Source: an uncultured Paracoccaceae bacterium (GTDB taxonomy: Bacteria > Pseudomonadota > Alphaproteobacteria > Rhodobacterales > Rhodobacteraceae). From it: a stretch of 64,000 nucleotides of DNA. The DNA is taken from assembly GCA_947500775.1 (NCBI GenBank), contig CANMTD010000002.1, forward strand, positions 868,001 through 932,000. Direction: 5' to 3'. The position numbers and the translations under genes were made by a program. A model generated the notes under the pieces. That model worked only from the letters and a program-made list of their open reading frames with translations. It was not told where the DNA came from and did no database searches. How positions within the stretch are numbered: position 1 is the stretch's first letter; the number at the start of each line of letters is the position of its first letter. Below are positions 17,230 through 25,615 of this stretch, in pieces.

Positions 17230-20079
17230 ATGACCGATACGACGACAAATCCGCCCCTAGTGGAAGACGCGCCAGAACCGGTTCTGTCCAAGCGCGAACA
17301 GGACTGGCTGGAATCACTGACGGGACTGAAACTTGCCTCTGATCTCGCCAAGGAACGCAGCGAAAACCACAAGGAAGCCCTGAAGCTTATTCATGACGAA
17401 CTTGATCTGGATGCGCTGAAAGACGGCATGAACTTTGAAATCGAAAAGATCCCAAGCGGCGCCTGGGAGAATTTCAAGGATAAGATCGGGATACTGGATA
17501 CGCTGAAATCGATTGATCCCGACGGCGACCCGATGAAAGAGATCGACACATGGCATGACCTGCCCGGCACCAAGGGGATGAAGCCCGAAGATGTCCAGGC
17601 CCTGATGATGACCTTCAAGGAAATCATCACGGTGCAGGAAAAACTGAAAAAAATGCCTGCCTATCAAAATCTTGACGAAGACGGGAACACGGTCGTCGAC
17701 GATATGAAGATACGCGAAGACCTGTGGATGCCGCTGGTCCGCGAAGGGGTGATCCCCGAAAATGTCGTGCCTGACCGCTATTCCGAGGTTGTCTCGACCT
17801 TCACAGGTGCTGTCGAGGCTTATGATGCGCGGCTTCAGGATTATTCCAAGGACCTGACCGGGCCGAAAAAGATCATGGAAGTCCTTGATGTGGGCGTAAG
17901 CATCACCTCCAGCCTGCTGAAAGTCGGCGGCTCGGCCACGACCGGGATAGCAGGCGGCATCGCCTCTTCGCAGGGCGTGGACAGTATTCAGAAAAGTGTC
18001 GAGGCCCGCGAGGCAATGAAGGTCAAGAACGCGCTCGACCTGACCCTGGTTTGTGTCACAAGCTCCCATATCATCGCCAAGCAAGTGGCCGATCTGAAAG
18101 ACGTCCACAGCATCGTCGATGCGTTCAACGCGATGCTGACCGGCATTCTGAAGGTCACCGTCGGCAAGGATACCGCTACGCTCGTCAACACGATCATCAC
18201 GTGTTCGTCGCGCGGCACGCGCGCGGCCAAGCATTTGGCCGAAGGCGATGTTGCCGGGGCCCTTAACGACATCGCCGATGCCATCGCCGCTGGGATCACG
18301 CAGAACAACTCTGACAACAAGTATATCGCGCAGCATATCCGCGGGGGCATCTACGCGCTGGCGGCCGTGGCAAAAGGCGTCCAGACCAAAGACCCGCGCG
18401 AAGCAGCCGCAGCCGCGCTTGGCGCGGTCAAGGTCCATGCGACCGCTGTCGGCACAAGCATCAAGTCGGATGCCAAGGACGTGGCCAAGGCCAAAGTCGA
18501 ATCCGATACGACGCTCAGCGACGAAGAAAAGAAGGCGCAGCTCGACTATATCGGGCGCAACACAAGCACCAAACCGACGGGCCTGGACGATATTCAAAAG
18601 GGCCTGACCAGCTCGATCAAGATGAAGTCCCTGGACGAGATGGTTTCCGGCGGGTTCGACAAGGAGGCCGCGAAAAAGCAAAAAGAGGCCTATGACGAAG
18701 AACAGCAAAAGGCGATGGTCGACTTCCGGAATGAACCCGATCCGGTTTTCGAAGAACTTCTGGTCAACGGTTTCACCGACACCGATGCCGACATCGAAGA
18801 CGATGCAGATGAAGAACTGCGCAGCCTCGAACGTCAGGCCGCACAGATCGAAAAGCTGATCGCAATCTGCAAGAAAGATCAGATGACCTACGATCTGAGC
18901 AAGCAAATCGTGACGGGTGGTGCCAGCTTTGTTGCCTCGCTGCTGCCGGCTGCGGGGATCGTCTCGGTCGGCACCCAGTTGATCTTTGCGATCATCGAGG
19001 CGGTGAAGCATTCCGAACAACTGGCAATCTGGGCAGAAAACCTGGCGGGCGCCAAATCCGCCAAATCCGTACAGGCTGACGCGGTCATGAACCGCTATGG
19101 CCTGCAAAATACGCAGACCATCAAGGCCGATATCGTTGTGGCGTTGAAAGCCGTTGATCTGGTCGGCCAGATCGTCAAGACCGCCGGCGGCCCGGCGGCA
19201 CCGGCCGGGATCGCCGTGTCGGCAGCAGCTCAGGGCGCAGAAGGCATTATGGACATCGCGCTGACCATAAAAACAGAAGTCGAGATGGCGAATGCCTGGA
19301 AAATTTACAAAAAGGCGCTGAAGACACCACAGGACCGGAAACTGGCCCGCGAGGCGCTGCAAAAGAACCCGACGCTGTCGAAATATGCGATGGCGTATGG
19401 CGCCTGCAAAGAACGCAACCCGGTTGCGATGAACCTTTTGAAATCCTGCGGCCTGAACCAACGGACAATGGCGGACCCCGGAACGAACGTCGACAAGGTC
19501 GTGACCTATCTTGAAACGGTCTATCGTGATGATCCCGTGCTTTTGCGGGCCGTCGTCGTGACCGACAAATGGCACCCGGGCAAGCCCGAACTAACGGTAA
19601 TGAGCTGGGCCAGCTTCTACACTGCGGCGACCACGTCGAAAGATATCGAGGTAAAGGTCAAGGCCATCGACGTCAGTAAAATATCGGCGGCGATCACCTC
19701 GTATGAAAGCACCCGCGCACCAAAAGAGGCCTATTTCGACGACGGCTGGGAACCGGACGAAAGCGATACAGACCCCGAGATTGTCGAACCGGTCCGAAAG
19801 GCCGCCGAGGTGCTGGTGGCCGCTCTGGGGACTTACAACCCGGTCGGCGTAGACGACAACCCTCACGAAAAAATGGCTGATGTGGTCGATGCGTATGAAC
19901 AGCAGGCCAAGGATGTTGTCGAGGCGTGTAATGACATCAAGACCCAGATCGTCGAGGCATTGGCGGAAGCGGAAGAACTGGCCAAGGCGATGGAGTTGGG
20001 CTCTGAAGATGAAGAGGAATTCAGCGAAGACGATTTGCCCGATCTGGTCGAGCTTCTGGAGCTTGATATCGAGGAATAA
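17230..20079 (+). CDS. Unassigned large protein C of island operon with hydrophobic glycine-rich segments (949 aa)
   Basis: It starts 17 nt after protein B with AGAGGAAAG as ribosome site. The N-terminal 210 residues are acidic and helical. Glycine/alanine-rich hydrophobic stretches follow at about 220-250 (SITSSLLKVGGSATTGIAGG), 559-592 (SFVASLLPAAGIVSVGTQLI) and 654-680 (PAAPAGIAVSAAAQGAEGI), embedded in charged helical sequence. The last 30 residues are very acidic (GSEDEEEFSEDDLPD). There is no signal peptide. Hydrophobic hairpins inside an otherwise soluble helical protein resemble alpha-helical pore-forming or membrane-inserting proteins, but this is a shape argument only. The terminator-like hairpin at 20152-20188 follows the stop. 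No family is recognised. Confidence 0.88.
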   Translation: MTDTTTNPPLVEDAPEPVLSKREQDWLESLTGLKLASDLAKERSENHKEALKLIHDELDLDALKDGMNFEIEKIPSGAWENFKDKIGILDTLKSIDPDGDPMKEIDTWHDLPGTKGMKPEDVQALMMTFKEIITVQEKLKKMPAYQNLDEDGNTVVDDMKIREDLWMPLVREGVIPENVVPDRYSEVVSTFTGAVEAYDARLQDYSKDLTGPKKIMEVLDVGVSITSSLLKVGGSATTGIAGGIASSQGVDSIQKSVEAREAMKVKNALDLTLVCVTSSHIIAKQVADLKDVHSIVDAFNAMLTGILKVTVGKDTATLVNTIITCSSRGTRAAKHLAEGDVAGALNDIADAIAAGITQNNSDNKYIAQHIRGGIYALAAVAKGVQTKDPREAAAAALGAVKVHATAVGTSIKSDAKDVAKAKVESDTTLSDEEKKAQLDYIGRNTSTKPTGLDDIQKGLTSSIKMKSLDEMVSGGFDKEAAKKQKEAYDEEQQKAMVDFRNEPDPVFEELLVNGFTDTDADIEDDADEELRSLERQAAQIEKLIAICKKDQMTYDLSKQIVTGGASFVASLLPAAGIVSVGTQLIFAIIEAVKHSEQLAIWAENLAGAKSAKSVQADAVMNRYGLQNTQTIKADIVVALKAVDLVGQIVKTAGGPAAPAGIAVSAAAQGAEGIMDIALTIKTEVEMANAWKIYKKALKTPQDRKLAREALQKNPTLSKYAMAYGACKERNPVAMNLLKSCGLNQRTMADPGTNVDKVVTYLETVYRDDPVLLRAVVVTDKWHPGKPELTVMSWASFYTAATTSKDIEVKVKAIDVSKISAAITSYESTRAPKEAYFDDGWEPDESDTDPEIVEPVRKAAEVLVAALGTYNPVGVDDNPHEKMADVVDAYEQQAKDVVEACNDIKTQIVEALAEAEELAKAMELGSEDEEEFSEDDLPDLVELLELDIEE

Positions 20080-20151
20080 ACCGCTTCGTGCAGGCCCTTC
20101 GCCACACAACCCAGGCTCTCATTTGAGACGGTAAACGATTCAATGGATTGG

Positions 20152-20188
20152 AAAAATGGTAGCGGGTCCAGGGCCGCCCACCATTTTT
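20152..20188 (+). terminator. Rho-independent-type terminator after the island operon
   Basis: Arms AAAAATGGT (20152-20160) and ACCATTTTT (20180-20188) pair over 9 bp, with an inner GCGG/CCGC stem, and end in a T-run. It lies about 70 nt after the stop of protein C. The loop and right arm coincide with the tRNA-Tyr-like repeat. Confidence 0.6.
20167..20185 (+). repeat. Putative attR: imperfect copy of tRNA-Tyr 3' end
   Basis: TCCAGGGCCGCCCACCATT differs from 13221-13239 at one base and includes the CCA end plus two following T residues. The remainder of a tRNA is absent upstream, as expected for the far end of an inserted element. Confidence 0.55.
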
Positions 20189-20242
20189 TCACCATGAAAT
20201 GAATGTTGGTTTATCCCCGACCCGCACAGTCAGTTGTCCGCA

Positions 20243-20280
20243 CAAAAAAGGCGGCGATGCCAATCTATGACATCGCCGCC
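20243..20280 (-). terminator. Rho-independent terminator of the small secreted protein gene
   Basis: GGCGGCGATG (20250-20259) and CATCGCCGCC (20271-20280) pair perfectly around an 11-nt loop. On the minus strand six T residues follow. It lies downstream of the minus-strand gene at 20309-20596. Confidence 0.8.
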
Positions 20281-20308
20281 CTGATTACGTTACCCCTGTT
20301 CGGGTGGA

Positions 20309-20596
20309 TCACCCGACAACCGGATCCGCGCTGCGACCGCCGCCACGCGACGGCGATCTGTCTCTGGCCGACGGCGCTGAATCGCCCCCTTCGCGATCCC
20401 GCTCGGACGTGCAATTCCCGCTGTTGACCAGATTCTGGTAGTGTCGAAGTGGCAGGCCGACCACGGTACCGCAGGCATACCCCCCACGGGTACTTGTGGT
20501 GGAATTATAGACATCCCCATCCGCCGCCGGTTTGCTTGGGGAATCCGCCAAGGCCGGGCCACCAAACAGCATCAAACATATCATGACTTTTTTCAT
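20309..20596 (-). CDS. Small secreted hypothetical protein
   Basis: The 95-residue protein begins with a clear Sec signal (MKKVMICLMLFGGPALA, cleavage likely after ALA near residue 17). The mature part has two cysteines (GYACGTVV, SGNCTSE), which could form a disulfide in the periplasm, and an Arg/Ser/Gly-rich tail (RDRSPSRGGG). The ATG at 20596 has GAGGAG 10 nt upstream, better than the in-frame start 18 nt earlier. A strong terminator follows it. No family is recognised. It lies just outside the putative island. Confidence 0.68.
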   Translation of the reverse strand: MKKVMICLMLFGGPALADSPSKPAADGDVYNSTTSTRGGYACGTVVGLPLRHYQNLVNSGNCTSERDREGGDSAPSARDRSPSRGGGRSADPVVG

Positions 20597-20970
20597 AACG
20601 TAGAAACTCCTCACGTCTCAAAGCGTGGCATCAAAATGAGTGCCTCCATGCACCCGTTCATATTCAAAAATTGCGCGGCCAGAATTTCCGCGACCAAGAA
20701 CACCATCGCACAGATTCCTTTTTTTGGCCACATTTGCCTTATTTCAACCATATTTTATTGATTTTTCACGACTAAACCGCTCGCATGTTTGGCTCTGTTT
20801 CGTATTCAGAAATGGTCTGAGCCAAATTACGTCAGAATCAAGGCGCGTCATGATTCGCTAAAACCGGACCGAAAGCCCCACTCCGGGCCTCACGGAATAT
20901 TTACTAAACATTGTCGCACCACAGGCTTTGACGTAGTGTTTGCGCCGGCATAATTCGCAGGGAGAACATC
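20597..20970. other. AT-richer intergenic region before metY (374 bases)
   Basis: No gene is seen. It holds the promoter region of the minus-strand secreted protein and of metY. TTGACG (20928) and CATAAT (20949), only 15 nt apart, could be a weak metY promoter. I looked for a SAM-II-type riboswitch here and did not find its conserved core. Confidence 0.4.
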
Positions 20971-22263
20971 ATGTCCGACGACCCCACATTTGGTTTTGAT
21001 ACATTACAGATTCATGCCGGCGCGCGGCCCGATCCGGCCACCGGCGCGCGGCAGACCCCGATTTACCAATCCACCGCCTATGTCTTTCGCGATGCCGATC
21101 ACGCCGCCGCTTTGTTCAACCTGCAAGAGGTCGGATATATCTATTCCCGCCTGACCAACCCCACGGTCGCGGTATTGCAGGAACGGATCGCCACGCTGGA
21201 GGGCGGCGTCGGTGCCGTGTGCTGTTCGTCGGGGCATGCGGCGCAGATCATGGCCCTGTTCCCGCTGATGGGACCGGGCAAGAACGTCGTCGCCTCGACC
21301 CGGCTGTATGGCGGCACGGTCACCCAGTTCAGCCAGACGATCAAACGCTTCGGCTGGTCCGCGACCTTTGTCGATTTCGATGATCTGGAGGCGGTCAAGG
21401 CCGCCATCAATGACGATACCCGCGCGGTGTTCTGCGAATCCATTGCCAACCCCGGCGGCTATATCACCGATCTGGATGCGATCAGCGCGATCTCGGACGC
21501 CGCCGGCATTCCGCTGATCGTCGACAACACTTCGGCCACGCCCTATCTGTGCCGCCCGTTCGACCATGGCGCGACGCTGGTCGTGCATTCGACCACCAAA
21601 TACCTGACCGGCAATGGCACCGTCACCGGCGGCTGCGTCGTCGACAGCGGCAAATTCGACTGGACCGCCAGCGGCAAGTTCCCGTCGATGTCCGAACCCG
21701 AGCCCGCCTATCACGGGCTGAAATTCCACGAAACCTTTGGCCCGCTGGCCTTTACCTTTCATTCCATCGCCATCGGGCTGCGCGATCTGGGCATGACGAT
21801 GAACCCGCAGGGCGCGCATTACACGCTGATGGGGATCGAAACGCTTAGCCTGCGGATGCAGCGCCATGTCGAAAACGCGATCAAGGTCGCCAGCTGGCTG
21901 GAGAATGACCCAAGGGTCGACTACGTGACCTATGCGGGTCTGCCGTCGTCGCCCTATTACGACCGCGTGGCCAGCATCTGCCCGAAAGGCGCCGGTGGCC
22001 TGTTCACCTTCGCGCTGAAGGGCGGCTATGATTCCTGCGTGAAATTCGTGGATGCGGTCGAACTGTTCAGCCATGTCGCCAATCTGGGCGATACACGGTC
22101 GCTGATCATCCATTCGGCCTCGACCACGCACCGCCAGTTGACGCCGGAACAGCAGGCGGCCGCAGGCGCCGCCCCCAATGTCGTGCGCGTATCGATCGGG
22201 ATCGAGGATGCCGATGACCTGATCGCCGATCTGGATCAGGCGCTGGCCAAGGCCACATCGTAA
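20971..22263 (+). CDS. metY: O-acetylhomoserine aminocarboxypropyltransferase / sulfhydrylase
   Basis: This 430-residue PLP enzyme of the Cys/Met metabolism family makes homocysteine from O-acetylhomoserine and sulfide in methionine synthesis. It has YSRLTNPTVAVLQERIATLEGG near residue 50, SSGHAAQ near 90 (phosphate binding), IVDNTSATPYLCRP near 180, and the Schiff-base lysine in HSTTKYLTGNG near 210. The C-terminal VRVSIGIED motif is intact. GGGAGA precedes the ATG. Length matches MetY (about 430) rather than MetZ/MetB (about 390). It is a single-gene unit followed by a GC hairpin. Confidence 0.93.
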   Translation: MSDDPTFGFDTLQIHAGARPDPATGARQTPIYQSTAYVFRDADHAAALFNLQEVGYIYSRLTNPTVAVLQERIATLEGGVGAVCCSSGHAAQIMALFPLMGPGKNVVASTRLYGGTVTQFSQTIKRFGWSATFVDFDDLEAVKAAINDDTRAVFCESIANPGGYITDLDAISAISDAAGIPLIVDNTSATPYLCRPFDHGATLVVHSTTKYLTGNGTVTGGCVVDSGKFDWTASGKFPSMSEPEPAYHGLKFHETFGPLAFTFHSIAIGLRDLGMTMNPQGAHYTLMGIETLSLRMQRHVENAIKVASWLENDPRVDYVTYAGLPSSPYYDRVASICPKGAGGLFTFALKGGYDSCVKFVDAVELFSHVANLGDTRSLIIHSASTTHRQLTPEQQAAAGAAPNVVRVSIGIEDADDLIADLDQALAKATS

Positions 22264-22270
22264 GATAACC

Positions 22271-22297
22271 GCGCCACCCGGGCTGCCCGGGCGGCGC
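22271..22297. terminator. GC-rich hairpin between convergent metY and SIMPL genes
   Basis: GCGCC-a-CCCGGG, loop CTG, CCCGGG-c-GGCGC forms a very stable stem between the two stops. There is no T-run, so intrinsic termination is uncertain. Confidence 0.45.
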
Positions 22298-22310
22298 AAC
22301 GCGGGTCCTG

Positions 22311-23000
22311 TTACGGGGTGACGCTGAACACCATGGTGACCGAGGCCGACAGCCCGACCTCACCCTGCGCGACCGGCACGCCGGAAGAGCGCGACATTTC
22401 CATCATCATTTCGGGGCGCGGCGCGCTGAACCCGGCCTCGCTGATCGACAGCACGGGGCCCAGCTTCACCCCCGCCGCTTCGGCATAAAGCGCGGCTTTG
22501 CGCATGGCATCGGCCACGGCGGCGCGGCGCGCATCGTCCTGCACCGGCTGCGGGTCCTGCAGACCGAAGCTGAGACCGCGAAAGGTATTCGCCCCCGCCG
22601 TCACCACATCGTCCAGAACCCCGCCCAGCAGGTCCAGATCGCGCACCCGCACGGTCACGGTGTTGCGCGCGGTAAACCCGACCACCTTGGGCGCGGTGCC
22701 GTTTTCATACCGGGTGTTGTCCCACAGCGGGTCAAGCGCCAGTTCGCTGGTCTGCATGTCGCGCCCCGCGATCCCCGCCGCTGTCAGCGTTTCCAGAATT
22801 TTCGCAGTTTTGTCAGAGGTTTCCCGCAAGGCATCCGCCGCAGCCTTGGCCTGAGCCTGGACCCCAAGGGTGATGGTCGCCATGTCGGGGGCGGCGGCAA
22901 CCTCGCCCTGCCCGGTCAGGGTCAGCGTGGCCGCAGATTCGGCCTGAACCTGCGTCGTGGCCAGACACAGGCCAACGATCAGAACACTCAAAAAACGCAT
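22311..23000 (-). CDS. SIMPL-domain (DUF541) periplasmic protein
   Basis: The 229-residue protein has a Sec signal (MRFLSVLIVGLCLATTQVQA). A SIMPL/DUF541 domain follows: LTLTGQGEVAAAPDMATITLGV near residue 25, then paired repeats ending in a V-S-A-S-V-T-M-V-F motif. Relatives (Omp28, BP26, YggE) form oligomeric periplasmic assemblies with roles in stress or envelope homeostasis. GGAGAG precedes the start. It is divergent from the membrane protein at 23159 and convergent with metY. Specific function is unknown. Confidence 0.85.
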   Translation of the reverse strand: MRFLSVLIVGLCLATTQVQAESAATLTLTGQGEVAAAPDMATITLGVQAQAKAAADALRETSDKTAKILETLTAAGIAGRDMQTSELALDPLWDNTRYENGTAPKVVGFTARNTVTVRVRDLDLLGGVLDDVVTAGANTFRGLSFGLQDPQPVQDDARRAAVADAMRKAALYAEAAGVKLGPVLSISEAGFSAPRPEMMMEMSRSSGVPVAQGEVGLSASVTMVFSVTP

Positions 23001-23158
23001 GGTACTCTCCTTGTTTCGTGATCAGCTTCCACGGTTTGACGCGCCGGACAAGGAATTCCTTGGCAACAGCCCTCGCCCTCGGCAAATTCCTGCTGTAGTT
23101 TAAATTTTGATACCGGCACACCCTGCCCCCGCCCGTTGACCTGATATACCAGAGTGCA

Positions 23159-25429
23159 ATGAAACCGCGTTTTGCCCTGAATCTTTCTTCCGACGGAATA
23201 GGCTTGCTGCATCGTGTCAGCCGCGGGTGGAACCGCGTCGGCGAGGTTGCGCTGGATGACGCCGATCTGGTGCAGGCGCTGGGTATGCTGCGCGCCACCG
23301 CCAGCGGGCTGGAAAGCGGCGGGGTACGGACCAAGCTGATCATCCCAGAAGACCAGATTCTGTATACCCGGATACCGCTTGCCGCCCAAAGCGATATCCT
23401 GCGCGGGGCCGAGGTGCGCACCGGCCTGCATGGGATGACACCCTACGGCGTCGAAGATCTGGTCTATGACTGGGTCGACGAAGGCGACAGCGCGGTTGTG
23501 GCCGTGGTGGCCCGCGACACGCTGGACGAGGCCGAGGATTTTGCCAGCGCCCATAAGTTCAATCCGGTCAGTTTCGTGGCGATCCCCCGGCCCGACCAAT
23601 TCCCGCGCGAGCCTTGGTTCGGGCTGACCCGCGCCGCCAATGGGCTGTTGCCGCCGAACGATGATCTGGAACGGGACGAGGCGCCGATCACCATCGTCGG
23701 GCGCAGCCCTGCGGCACCACCGCAAGCCGCCCCTGTGGCGCCACCGGACCCCGCGCCCGAACCTTTGGCAAAGCCTGCGGCGGTTTCGGTCACCCCGCCG
23801 GAAAACCCGCCCGAACTCAGCTTCAGTTCGCGCAGGCCGCACAATGATATCACCGCCCCCGCGATTGCCGAGGCAAGCGATCCCCCGCGTCTGACCCTAA
23901 GCGAAACCGTGGCCCCCAAAACCCCCACCGGCCCGCGCGAACTGCGGGATGCGGGCGTCACCTCGCCGATATCCCCGCTGGACGCCGAGGTGCCCGCCCC
24001 GATCCGGGTGGCAACACCGCCGCCGCCCCCGCCCGCGGTCAGCGAAATTGCCGCCATGACCGCCACCCCCGATCTGGCCCATGGGGCTGTCGAAGAGGTT
24101 CAGGTGGCGCCCCCTGCGGCTCAATCCTCGACAGCACCGCGTCGCTATCTTCTGGCCGCCTTGCTGGCGATTGTCGTGGGGGCCATCGCGCTGTGGGCTG
24201 TGCTGACGTCCGACAGATCGCCGGTTGTTCAGGGCGCCACCCCGCCCGCGATCCCGGCGGTTGAACAGGCCGAGGCCACCCCCGACACGCCGTCAATGCC
24301 ACGCGATACCGAAACCGACGTTGCGACCCTGGGCCCGATCACGGCGCCTGTTCTGCCGGAACCGGTGGGTCCGACGCCCGACATTGCCCCCGACGCGACA
24401 ACCGATGTGCCGTTGACCGATGGGTTGCCGCCGGTCATCGCCGCCCCCGCGCGCCTGACCGAAGAGGCCGCCCAGACGCTTTATGCCGCCACCGGAATCT
24501 GGCCGCTGGCGCCTTCGGCCACCGGCGATGTGGCGATGGATGATCTGGAAAACCTTTATATCGCCTCGATCGACCCGGCGATCATTTCGCAGGATGCGGT
24601 GGCGTTGCCGCAGGCCGAAAACGATGACCTGCGCCCCAATACGCCGACCAGCCCCGGGGCGGCGGGCAATGTGTTCGATCTGGACGCGCGGGGTCTGGTG
24701 ATCCCGACGCCCGAGGGCACGTTGAACCCCGACGGCATTCTGGTGCGGACCGGGCGCCCGCCGGTGGTGCCCCCCGCGCGGACCGAACCGCCCGAGCCTG
24801 ACCTTACCGATCTTCTGGCCGCCGCCGATCCCAGCCTTGCCGGGCTGCGCCCCCGGCCCCGCCCCGCCAACCTGAGCGAGCTGAATGAACGCGCCAATCT
24901 GGACGGGCTCAGCCGGGCCGAACTGGCCGCCATTCGCCCGCAGGCGCGCCCGGCCTCGGCGCAAGAGGAATTTACCCGCCAACAGGCCACAGCGCCCGCC
25001 ACCGCCCTGGGCAGCACCGTCCCGCTGGATGAGGCAAGTTCACTGGCCCTGGCCCGGTCGTTCAAACCGGTTTCCCGGCCCAAGGATTTTTCAAAACAGG
25101 TCGAGCGCGCCCTGCGCGAGGCGCGCACAGCCCCCGCCGCACCTGCGGTGCCCGCAACCGCCGCCATCGCCCCGCGCATTCCGTCATCGGCGTCGGTGGC
25201 CAAACAGGCCACGGTTCAAAACGCCATCAATCTGCGCAAGGTCAATCTGATCGGGGTCTATGGCACCAAATCCGATCGCCGGGCGCTGGTGCGCCTGCCA
25301 TCCGGGCGCTATCTTAAAGTCAAGGTTGGCGACCGGATCGACGGCGGCCAGATTGCCGCGATCAGCGACAGCGAACTGCGTTACATCAAAAAGGGACGCA
25401 ACATCGTCCTGCAGATGCCGCGCAGTTAA
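23159..25429 (+). CDS. Single-pass membrane protein, GspL/PilM-like N-terminus and PilP/GspC-like C-terminus
   Basis: The 756-residue protein begins with an actin-like region resembling GspL/PilM cytoplasmic domains (FALNLSSDGIGLLHR, KLIIPEDQILYTRIPL, YDWVDEGDSAVVAVVAR; residues 1-155). A Pro/Ala-rich linker leads to one membrane helix (LLAALLAIVVGAIALWAVL, about 330-349). A long periplasmic Pro-rich stretch with repeated RPRPRP-like motifs follows, then a compact C-terminal domain (VNLIGVYGTKSDRRALVRLPSG, about 690-756) like PilP/GspC homology domains. No secretion or pilus genes are adjacent. Roseobacter genomes often annotate such proteins as hypothetical or wrongly as translation initiation factor 2. 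It may be a stand-alone envelope scaffold. Confidence 0.75.
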   Translation: MKPRFALNLSSDGIGLLHRVSRGWNRVGEVALDDADLVQALGMLRATASGLESGGVRTKLIIPEDQILYTRIPLAAQSDILRGAEVRTGLHGMTPYGVEDLVYDWVDEGDSAVVAVVARDTLDEAEDFASAHKFNPVSFVAIPRPDQFPREPWFGLTRAANGLLPPNDDLERDEAPITIVGRSPAAPPQAAPVAPPDPAPEPLAKPAAVSVTPPENPPELSFSSRRPHNDITAPAIAEASDPPRLTLSETVAPKTPTGPRELRDAGVTSPISPLDAEVPAPIRVATPPPPPPAVSEIAAMTATPDLAHGAVEEVQVAPPAAQSSTAPRRYLLAALLAIVVGAIALWAVLTSDRSPVVQGATPPAIPAVEQAEATPDTPSMPRDTETDVATLGPITAPVLPEPVGPTPDIAPDATTDVPLTDGLPPVIAAPARLTEEAAQTLYAATGIWPLAPSATGDVAMDDLENLYIASIDPAIISQDAVALPQAENDDLRPNTPTSPGAAGNVFDLDARGLVIPTPEGTLNPDGILVRTGRPPVVPPARTEPPEPDLTDLLAAADPSLAGLRPRPRPANLSELNERANLDGLSRAELAAIRPQARPASAQEEFTRQQATAPATALGSTVPLDEASSLALARSFKPVSRPKDFSKQVERALREARTAPAAPAVPATAAIAPRIPSSASVAKQATVQNAINLRKVNLIGVYGTKSDRRALVRLPSGRYLKVKVGDRIDGGQIAAISDSELRYIKKGRNIVLQMPRS

Positions 25430-25615
25430 ATGACGGCCGTGGCGGGGACCTCGCGAATTATATGTCCGCTGTTACATTAAGTCATTTGAGCGCGCAAAGT
25501 TTCGACAGTAGTTAAGAATATATTGCTTTCACTCGGCATATTCACCGGCGCTGCTATCGCACATCCTGCCTGACGCGCATTCCGGTGCCGCGCCGCCAAA
25601 ACACAAGGACCCTCG

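Larger units (their letters stand above)
13221..20185. mobile_element. Putative tRNA-Tyr-targeted genomic island (integrase lacking)
   Basis: The segment lies between the tRNA-Tyr 3' end and an 18/19 direct copy of it. It contains only a gene-poor leader and a three-gene operon of unassigned large proteins. Its coding style is visibly more A-rich and lysine-rich than the flanking core genes. No integrase, relaxase, transposase or phage gene is seen. It is either a decayed element, one mobilised in trans, or a segment acquired by tRNA-site recombination. The right repeat also coincides with a terminator-like hairpin, so chance resemblance cannot be fully excluded. Confidence 0.5.

Noticed and set aside
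17314-19575. A 753-codon open frame on the minus strand opposite protein C
   Set aside because: It mirrors the plus-strand gene in a GC-rich codon pattern, has a His/Phe/Arg-rich composition with no recognisable domain, and lacks a ribosome site. The plus-strand operon explains the region.
20881-20970. SAM riboswitch before metY
   Set aside because: The conserved SAM-II/SAM-V type core was not found; only a weak promoter-like pair and a ribosome site are visible.
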